Below, piece after piece: positions 20,965 to 25,898 of a DNA stretch of 25,898 nucleotides (positions are counted from its first letter, which is position 1; each line of letters starts with the position of its first letter). Under the pieces are notes generated by a model. The model saw only the letters and a program-made list of their open reading frames with translations. It had not been told where the DNA came from and searched no databases. The position numbers were made by a program, and so were the translations under genes. The stretch comes from a virus: the IMG/VR virus record IMGVR_UViG_3300030333_002846, positions 1 to 25,898 of that record; one strand, given 5' to 3'.

Positions 20965-21405
20965 CTAAGTAGTTTCTAATAAAACTGCGTTGTTTTCTAA
21001 AGATATAGAAATTGTACCTGTCCATACCCTAGCTTGGTCAGAAACTTCTTCAGCAAAACTTATGAAGGTTTGGCGCTGGAAATTAGTTAAAGAATGCATT
21101 CGTGCGTGTGTAATTTTTCTTACTTCGCGCATCAAATTAAATAATCTTTGTCTACTATTCAGTGTATACAATTCTATCTCTATACTATAAGAACGGTCAC
21201 CATATTTACGATTACCTATTGGAGTCTCGCTCATAGCTGGACTACCCGTTCTTCCTATTAAATGGTCGCCCGCATTTAAATCAAAACGAAATGGTTGATT
21301 AGCGCCATTTACAGTTGTCAGTGTAGGTTTTGTTACATTAGATGCATTCCACTGACTGTTAAGGTCTGTCATTACTGCATCTATAGCTATCGGCTCATCA
21401 GGCAT
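20965..21405 (-). CDS. Putative tail terminator / head-tail completion protein
   Basis: A 146-residue protein standing between the head-tail connector and the major tail protein, where the tail terminator is usual. Its middle and end fit an alpha/beta terminator fold: YSIEIELYTLNSRQRLFNLM (residues 72-91), a helix with REVRKITH, then ARVWTGTISISLENN. GAGG stands before ATG 21405, and the start overlaps the stop of the connector gene. The call is by gene order and general fold pattern; no motif proves it. Confidence 0.62.
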   Translation of the reverse strand: MPDEPIAIDAVMTDLNSQWNASNVTKPTLTTVNGANQPFRFDLNAGDHLIGRTGSPAMSETPIGNRKYGDRSYSIEIELYTLNSRQRLFNLMREVRKITHARMHSLTNFQRQTFISFAEEVSDQARVWTGTISISLENNAVLLETT

Positions 21406-22538
21406 TAAAACACCTCAAAGCCACGTAAACTATCAAGGTTAGCGTTTATTTCTGATGTCCAAGAGGTTATTCTGCTGGATATGTCGTATCTATCCATACC
21501 ACTAACCACCGCGCCACCAAAATCAGCGCTTCTTGCTATTTCTGTAGCTGCTAGTTTTTTTGCCATGTCAGTTACCATACCACCCTGTCTCATGTCTGTC
21601 TGAATATCCCTACCATATAGATAAGTAATTTTTACAGGCATAGTAAATTCTCCCCCACCCCATCTCCATACTGGCGCATTATACGACTGGAATCTTGCAG
21701 GTAGTAAGAAGTATCTAGAAAATTGTACTAAATTTGTGTCAGGAACTAAAAAATAATCATTCTTTCTGCCTTGAGTTTTAGAATCCCAATTAGCCCCATT
21801 CCATATTTGTAAATCTAGTATTTTATATGCGTCTGCTCTGTCAAGATGTAATCCATTTAAGTTAAATTGTTGATACTCATTATAAGCAATGTTTGGTCGC
21901 CATGATTTTCGAGATTGCATATCTATATAAGACTGCGCTTCCATTATATATTGTTCTACAGTAGCCTTACTAGGAACTGTAGAACTTGTAAAGTCAGTAC
22001 CACTGAGAACGTTTTTAAGTTGCATCAACTCATAAACGTCTTTAGTCGTACAGTAAGCGGCATAAGGTCTCATTTGTATGCGTTTTATCGTTGGGGATGT
22101 GGTAACACTACTAGGTGAAGATATTCTTACCCAATACAATGTACTACTGTTTATAGCTACTGTCGCCCAATCACTAAGTAAATTAGCCGGAAATATTTCT
22201 GCGCCATCTTTATCGAAAGCATACTGCCCGCCTTCATCATCATCTACGTCTAATTGGTATCTACCTGAAGCTGGTATAAACTCTGTCCATGCTGAACCAT
22301 TATAATATTCATACTGTAGGGCTCCTAAACTTCCGGCAGTATCAACATCAAATATAGCCATGTCAAATTTTGATGCGTGGCCTAAGTAAAGGTGATGAGC
22401 TGTGGAATTAAGAATTGTAAATGACGTACCTGCAGGGCTCTGAGACTCTAAGGTAACATCAGTATAATCACTACTGGCTGTACCTACACCGTCCCAATTG
22501 AACACTTTATCAAATACTGCTCCAGCAGTTGTTGCCAT
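21405..22538 (-). CDS. Head-tail connector (adaptor) with N-terminal beta domain
   Basis: Residues from about 161 to 377 resemble head-tail adaptor proteins: YCTTKDVYELMQLKNVLSG, then VPSKATVEQYIMEAQSYIDM and KITYLYGRDI, with a helix near MAKKLAATEIARSADFGG. This protein would join the portal to the tail. Residues 1-155 are an added beta domain (HHLYLGHASKFDMAIFDVD, LQYEYYNGSAWTEF, STLYWVRIS), a pattern found in other phage virion proteins. AGGAG stands 7 bases before ATG 22538. Function is inferred from domain pattern and place in the tail module. Confidence 0.72.
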   Translation of the reverse strand: MATTAGAVFDKVFNWDGVGTASSDYTDVTLESQSPAGTSFTILNSTAHHLYLGHASKFDMAIFDVDTAGSLGALQYEYYNGSAWTEFIPASGRYQLDVDDDEGGQYAFDKDGAEIFPANLLSDWATVAINSSTLYWVRISSPSSVTTSPTIKRIQMRPYAAYCTTKDVYELMQLKNVLSGTDFTSSTVPSKATVEQYIMEAQSYIDMQSRKSWRPNIAYNEYQQFNLNGLHLDRADAYKILDLQIWNGANWDSKTQGRKNDYFLVPDTNLVQFSRYFLLPARFQSYNAPVWRWGGGEFTMPVKITYLYGRDIQTDMRQGGMVTDMAKKLAATEIARSADFGGAVVSGMDRYDISSRITSWTSEINANLDSLRGFEVF

Positions 22539-22547
22539 TTATATCTC

Positions 22548-22796
22548 CTAGGAGTCTTTGTCTCCTTTATTGTCATTGATTGCTTCTTGAGCCTCTATAA
22601 CTTCAGGTGGAATGTTTCCCTCACCATCTACCTGTGTATCGTCTTTTCCTCTAAGGTACATTAGTACACCTTGTAAGTTTTGTACTTGTCCGACTAGTTG
22701 TTCTCTGTGTGCATTTACTTTGTTTAGTTCATCGACTAAAGCTTCCATCTTTTCAGTAACTGCTTTTAAATCACTTTGTACATCTATCTCTGCCAT
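22548..22796 (-). CDS. Small coiled-coil protein
   Basis: This 82-residue acidic protein has one long heptad helix (residues about 8-50: DLKAVTEKMEALVDELNKVN and on to YLRGKD) and a flexible acidic end (EAQEAINDNKGDKDS). Small coiled coils of this style are frequent among phage virion genes, but I cannot assign a role. GGAG lies 9-10 bases before ATG 22796. The 38-base gap upstream is purine-rich and shows no dyad. Confidence 0.65.
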   Translation of the reverse strand: MAEIDVQSDLKAVTEKMEALVDELNKVNAHREQLVGQVQNLQGVLMYLRGKDDTQVDGEGNIPPEVIEAQEAINDNKGDKDS

Positions 22797-22834
22797 GTTT
22801 CTTTTCTCCTTCTATTTCTTTTTACTTTTTTATT

Positions 22835-23158
22835 TTAGGATGCGTCAATAATAGCTATCCAACTAATGGAATCTCCATCATTTTCTGCATCAGCATATAT
22901 AGTATTTAGTTCTACGTAAGCAGAGTCTGCTGCTCCAAGTGAACCAATATCCATTGACCAAGTCTCATGTCTTTGTATTTTTTTACCAACGTATGCCACA
23001 GGGTCACCACTACTAATAGTTGATTTCCCTATATATACAGGTCCTTTATTTTTTCTGCCTCCTGTAATTTCTATCCATCTTACTTTGCTTGCAGTGGAAG
23101 AAAGTTGGACTTCTGTTCCTGAAGTGCTTACTGTTGTTGTTCCTGTTTCTATTAACAT
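22835..23158 (-). CDS. Probable virion protein, beta-sandwich
   Basis: A 107-residue protein with alternating beta-strand pattern (TTTVSTSGTEVQLSSTASKV, VRWIEITGGRKNKGPVYIGK, then SAYVELNTIYADAENDGDSI). It has no signal peptide, membrane segment or cysteine. Placement among virion genes and its Ser/Thr/Gly-rich beta composition suggest a decoration or minor structural protein. AGGAGG stands just before ATG 23158. No family recognised. Confidence 0.62.
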   Translation of the reverse strand: MLIETGTTTVSTSGTEVQLSSTASKVRWIEITGGRKNKGPVYIGKSTISSGDPVAYVGKKIQRHETWSMDIGSLGAADSAYVELNTIYADAENDGDSISWIAIIDAS

Positions 23159-23167
23159 AAAATCCTC

Positions 23168-23713
23168 CTAATTATAATGGTCTATATACGAAATAGTAAC
23201 TACTAAAGTTTTAGTACCATAACCCCCATCGGACTGGTTATAATCGGTTGTAGTGTCAAATCGCAAAGTATTTCCTTCACTTAAATAAAGAGGAGTGTCT
23301 TTTGTAATAATATCTACATAAGTATCTGCGTTTAGTTCTGTTTCATGAGCTAACCAATGAGCCATGTCTGCATGTTGTGCTTCAGTCATATTAACATATG
23401 GGGTTGTAGTGTTAATTGCATTAGAAGTAGAATAGTTTCCTCCGAAACTACTATGAGATGAATAATAATTATTATTTGTCTTCCATTTTCCAGTCGAAAG
23501 TATAACATCTATGTCATATGTAGAACTCTCATGTTCATTTGTGACTCTTAAGAGTTGAACTTCCCATAAATGCCCCCAAGGAACAACTAAATCCGAAAGT
23601 CCGGCACTTTGACCAGTAAGACCATGTCCTATATTACTGTTTTCAGCTCCTACTGGGTGTTGTTCTGTCATTGGTATTGAAAATTCACAATTTTTTAAAT
23701 TCGGTATTGCCAT
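23168..23713 (-). CDS. Probable virion protein, unknown family
   Basis: I do not recognise this 181-residue protein. It is rich in Asn, Ser, Thr and Tyr, with beta-like stretches (LVVPWGHLWEVQLLRVTNEH, STYDIDVILST) and a polar loop near 78-100 (NNNYYSSHSSFGGNYSTSNA). The end (KTLVVTISYIDHYN) looks like a final beta strand. Composition and place in the block suggest a virion surface or fibre-associated protein. GGAGG stands 9 bases before ATG 23713, and its gene follows the 397-residue virion protein by 4 bases. Confidence 0.62.
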   Translation of the reverse strand: MAIPNLKNCEFSIPMTEQHPVGAENSNIGHGLTGQSAGLSDLVVPWGHLWEVQLLRVTNEHESSTYDIDVILSTGKWKTNNNYYSSHSSFGGNYSTSNAINTTTPYVNMTEAQHADMAHWLAHETELNADTYVDIITKDTPLYLSEGNTLRFDTTTDYNQSDGGYGTKTLVVTISYIDHYN

Positions 23714-23717
23714 TTAA

Positions 23718-24911
23718 TTAGTCCTCCATTGACTCAAAGGAAACGATAATATCGACTCCTCTATTTGCATCTTGTGGCATAAATCCTGATGATTTAGCAT
23801 TAGCTGTAAGTGAATCACCCTCAACCATGTAAATAGGTCTATTTAATAATTCAATTGATTTACCCATTGGAACCTTTACCCCTTGAGCAAGTCTCACTGA
23901 AGCATCATTCCCTGTAGGTGTAACAGCCGCTGAACCTGCAGTGTCATTTACTGCTCCTAAACCTGCTAGACTTACATTCACATAAGTCCCGGCTGCTTCA
24001 GGGTTTGCAGCCATTATACTATTTATTTTTAATACTCGGTCAGAAGGACACTCAAACAAAGTATCCTCTGTTCTAGAGCTTTGCAAAATAACTAAACTAG
24101 CTGCCACCCCTCTCCCAGAATAACTTGCCCCACTACCAGAACCACCATCAAGACGTCTAAACCTATTTGGGACAATATTTTTACCCCCATCAGGCGAAAT
24201 TATAAATTGTTGTAAGTAACAATATGTATTTTGGGTACTACCACTCCCAACACTAGCTAAAAGATAGGTGTTACCATATCCTATCATACCTGAATAACTG
24301 CTATCCATAGTTATAGACACAACTCCAACGTCTCCCGGCTCACATGATTGGTCTATCATATTAAAAAGATGTGCCCTAGAACCTTCATGCACATAATTTC
24401 TAAATGAGTCTGTATAACCACCGGTAACTTCGTGTACTTTACCAAAACCATAGTCATTAGGAGTAGATTGATAATTAGAACCATCAAATGTTTTTAATGG
24501 GTTTGTTTGGTCAATATTACCCCAAAAACTTGAAATATTTGCAAAGTTACCAGAACCACCCATAGAAACTGACATATCATAGTTCCCGATGTCTGGGTTA
24601 ACTTTGTAACCTAAAGCACCATTGGGACTAGAAGCCAAAAATTCAGTTTCGTCATAAACCAGTGTCATAGCATCCGAATTATAACTCATACTTGTTGTAC
24701 TTCTTCCTGAATCATATGCTTGTGCACACATCATAAGAGTATCTGAAAGAGTATATCCAAAAATAGATGTAGCTGTGGGATGGTCCCAAGAAGTTGTTGT
24801 GGTATTAGCAAGTACTCTTGGGCTAACAAAAGTAGCCCCATTAGTTTTTAAATTAAAACCTAGAGTTCCTACATGTAACTCTGATATTGCTGCTATATTT
24901 GGATTTGCCAT
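23718..24911 (-). CDS. Probable virion/receptor-binding-like protein
   Basis: A 397-residue Ser/Gly/Asn-rich protein. The C-terminal 120 residues form a recognisable beta-sandwich type found in phage virion and fibre proteins: EDTLFECPSDRVLKINSIMA, then YVNVSLAG, KVPMGKSIELLNRPIYMVEG and DIIVSFESME. The first 270 residues are unlike anything I can name, with repeated aromatic/Gly beta stretches and a GGSGSGASYSGRG linker near 255-270. AGGAG precedes ATG 24911. An AT dyad with TATAAT sits in the upstream gap, so this may be the first gene of a virion transcript. Confidence 0.68.
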   Translation of the reverse strand: MANPNIAAISELHVGTLGFNLKTNGATFVSPRVLANTTTTSWDHPTATSIFGYTLSDTLMMCAQAYDSGRSTTSMSYNSDAMTLVYDETEFLASSPNGALGYKVNPDIGNYDMSVSMGGSGNFANISSFWGNIDQTNPLKTFDGSNYQSTPNDYGFGKVHEVTGGYTDSFRNYVHEGSRAHLFNMIDQSCEPGDVGVVSITMDSSYSGMIGYGNTYLLASVGSGSTQNTYCYLQQFIISPDGGKNIVPNRFRRLDGGSGSGASYSGRGVAASLVILQSSRTEDTLFECPSDRVLKINSIMAANPEAAGTYVNVSLAGLGAVNDTAGSAAVTPTGNDASVRLAQGVKVPMGKSIELLNRPIYMVEGDSLTANAKSSGFMPQDANRGVDIIVSFESMED

Positions 24912-24929
24912 ATTATTTCTCCTATATGT

Positions 24930-24945
24930 ATATTATATTATACTA
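24930..24945 (-). promoter_or_regulatory. AT-rich dyad with TATAAT, upstream of virion gene block
   Basis: The minus-strand 16-mer TAGTATAATATAATAT here is identical to that at 20945-20960. The overlapping core GTATAATATAATATAC (24928-24943) is symmetric at 14 of 16 bases. It lies 18 bases before ATG 24911, within the 50-base gap after the fibre gene. It may serve as a -10 region, an operator or both; the -35 is not evident. Confidence 0.5.
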
Positions 24946-24961
24946 TCTTGTTTTCTAAAAG

Positions 24962-25441
24962 TTATTGCATACCGAAAATTAGTGAGTATGCTAACGCTTG
25001 ACCAGCTGAAGCTCCACCACCTGCATATGAACTAACATCGGACGCTGGGATAGTTTTCATTGTTCCACCATCGTTTACTACAAAACCATCTGTGTCAGCA
25101 ATTGTTATTGAACCTCCTACAGAAGTCCCACCATCAAGTAGGTTTAGTTCTGCAGCTGTCGCTGTTACGGCAGTTCCATTTATAGCTAGTTTACTGGTAC
25201 CAATATTGAATGTAGCATTGTCTTCTACTCTAGCTACTTCTGTACCATCATATTGTTGGAATATAATATCTTTAGCGTCTGTAAGAGGTTTTATAACTAC
25301 GTCACTAGAAGAGTTAGCAATACTTAATTTATTGCCCACTAATCCTAAACTAGCGTTGTCTTCTATACGGATAACCTCTGTTCCGTCATATTGTGAAATA
25401 ACTAAGTCGTCTGAATCAACTGCTGGTTTCAGTACCACCAT
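24962..25441 (-). CDS. Tail-fibre-like protein, 3' part after a frameshift
   Basis: This frame carries the C-terminus of a fibre protein that enters from the right edge. It has two tandem 46-residue-period repeats (residues 2-41 and 48-87) built on VV(L/I)KP, QYDGTEV and R(I/V)EDNA. After them come NGTAVTATAAELNLLDGGTS, TIADTDGFVVNDGGTMKTIP and the end ASAGQALAYSLIFGMQ, all common in marine phage fibres. ATG 25441 lacks a ribosome site and lies inside the upstream frame. The repeat alignment shows that this is a continuation, not an independent gene. I annotate it separately because the frame is broken in the given sequence. Confidence 0.72.
   Translation of the reverse strand: MVVLKPAVDSDDLVISQYDGTEVIRIEDNASLGLVGNKLSIANSSSDVVIKPLTDAKDIIFQQYDGTEVARVEDNATFNIGTSKLAINGTAVTATAAELNLLDGGTSVGGSITIADTDGFVVNDGGTMKTIPASDVSSYAGGGASAGQALAYSLIFGMQ
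25181..25438 (-). repeat. Two tandem fibre repeats, 46-residue period
   Basis: Copy one (25319-25438) and copy two (25181-25300) align with VVLKP/VVIKP at the start, SQYDGTEV/QQYDGTEV in the middle and GNKLSI/TSKLAI at the end. The 18 bases between them encode ANSSSD. The residue before copy two is Asp (SDVVIKP), which helps to locate the frameshift before copy one. Confidence 0.75.
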
Positions 25442-25898
25442 CTTGAAGTTTTATATCACCAGTTGTAGAGTTTAAGTGTAACTCTCCAGTTGAGTCTATA
25501 GATATAGGGGTTGCCGCAATAGTTAACCCTGTAGTTCCATCGTGTGTAAATGTAGCATCATCTCCGGCACCTAAACTAAGTATTGCAGAATCGCTATCTA
25601 ATTTTAAATCATTGCTAACTAAAACTGCGGTTGAAGCATCAATATCTATAGTAGCCCCAGTAATAGTTAAGGTATTGCTGCTGTGAGTTAAGGTCACATT
25701 ACCATTATTAAAGTTTACCACTCCACCTGAAGCCAAAAATAAATCTGACCACATCAAACTTGTAGTTCCTAAAGCAGTACCATCACTGGTCCCGGGAGAA
25801 AGACTATTCTCAGCTAACTCTATTTCTTTCGCATTATTAGCATAAAAGTTTATTTTGTTAGCGTCTTCAAAATCTATTTTAGTTTGGTCGTCCTCACC
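25416..25898 (-). CDS. Tail-fibre-like protein, 5' part (partial at right edge, frameshifted)
   Basis: The frame is open to the right edge, so the true start is outside. It reads DDQTKIDFEDANKINFYANN at the edge side, then ENSLSPGTSDGTALGTTSLM, WSDLFLASGGVVNFNNGNVT and LTHSSNTLTITGATIDIDAS, patterns shared by many marine phage tail fibres (host-binding or fibre shaft). It then ends early in DIKLQDGGTETSS with TGA at 25416-25418. The internal TTG at 25757 is not a credible start, because the frame and its fibre-like sequence continue upstream. The abrupt end is explained by one extra base near 25438. Confidence 0.75.
   Translation of the reverse strand, partial: GEDDQTKIDFEDANKINFYANNAKEIELAENSLSPGTSDGTALGTTSLMWSDLFLASGGVVNFNNGNVTLTHSSNTLTITGATIDIDASTAVLVSNDLKLDSDSAILSLGAGDDATFTHDGTTGLTIAATPISIDSTGELHLNSTTGDIKLQDGGTETSS
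25436..25440 (-). other. One-base insertion breaking the fibre frame
   Basis: The minus strand reads CAA GAT GGT GGT ACT GAA. Removing one G of the doublet at 25438-25439 gives CAA GAT GTG GTA CTG AAA, that is QDVVLK. This matches SDVVIK at the start of the second repeat and joins the two frames perfectly. It may be a real mutation or a sequencing/assembly error. Confidence 0.7.

Noticed and set aside
24962-25441. Independent 159-residue gene
   Set aside because: Its ATG has no ribosome site and lies inside the upstream fibre frame. Repeat alignment shows a continuous protein broken by one extra base.

Overview
The window looks like part of the genome of a tailed bacteriophage (Caudoviricetes), probably an uncultured marine one. 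Every gene I can support lies on the minus strand, packed with short overlaps or gaps of under 60 bases, and the DNA is visibly AT-rich. Shine-Dalgarno sites (AGGAG-type), a sigma-like protein and sigma70-like promoters point to a bacterial host. The fibre and virion sequences resemble marine metagenomic phages, but I cannot name the host. No integrase, repressor, lysis gene, tRNA, CRISPR array or IS element is visible. Portal, protease and major capsid genes are not seen and may lie beyond the left edge, downstream of terL.

In transcription order (right to left) the layout is as follows. (1) 25898-22548: the end of a tail-fibre-like gene broken by a one-base frameshift, then four virion or small proteins. 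(2) 22538-12489: a tail module in classical order: head-tail connector, putative tail terminator, large major tail protein, tail assembly chaperone pair joined by a -1 frameshift, short tape-measure-like protein, distal-tail-position protein, and a 1505-residue hub-fibre fusion ending in a self-cleaving S74 chaperone. (3) 12489-11060: a small unknown gene, a helix-turn-helix/zinc protein, a sigma-like protein and a small unknown gene. (4) 11058-6068: the replisome: DnaB-type helicase, a 64-residue protein, CHC2/TOPRIM primase, an acidic-tailed ssDNA-binding protein and a family A DNA polymerase. (5) 6044-2066: a DUF3310 protein, a PD-(D/E)XK nuclease, a MazG-like protein, a RecA-like recombinase, a DUF559/Vsr-like nuclease, a Cas4-like Fe-S nuclease, a coiled-coil protein and a RuvC-like resolvase. 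(6) 2064-1: an unknown protein and the terminase subunits.

Helicase, primase, SSB and polymerase make a nearly complete replication set. Adjacent recombinase, exonuclease and resolvase could process replication intermediates into concatemers for the terminase. Two sigma70-like promoters abut start codons that lack a Shine-Dalgarno (sigma-like gene and DUF3310 gene), suggesting leaderless mRNAs. Two virion gene blocks share an identical 16-base AT-rich dyad upstream. The most interesting points are the frameshifted chaperone, these two kinds of regulatory element, beta-modules spread over major tail protein and hub, an insertion in the polymerase, and the dense nuclease/recombinase block.
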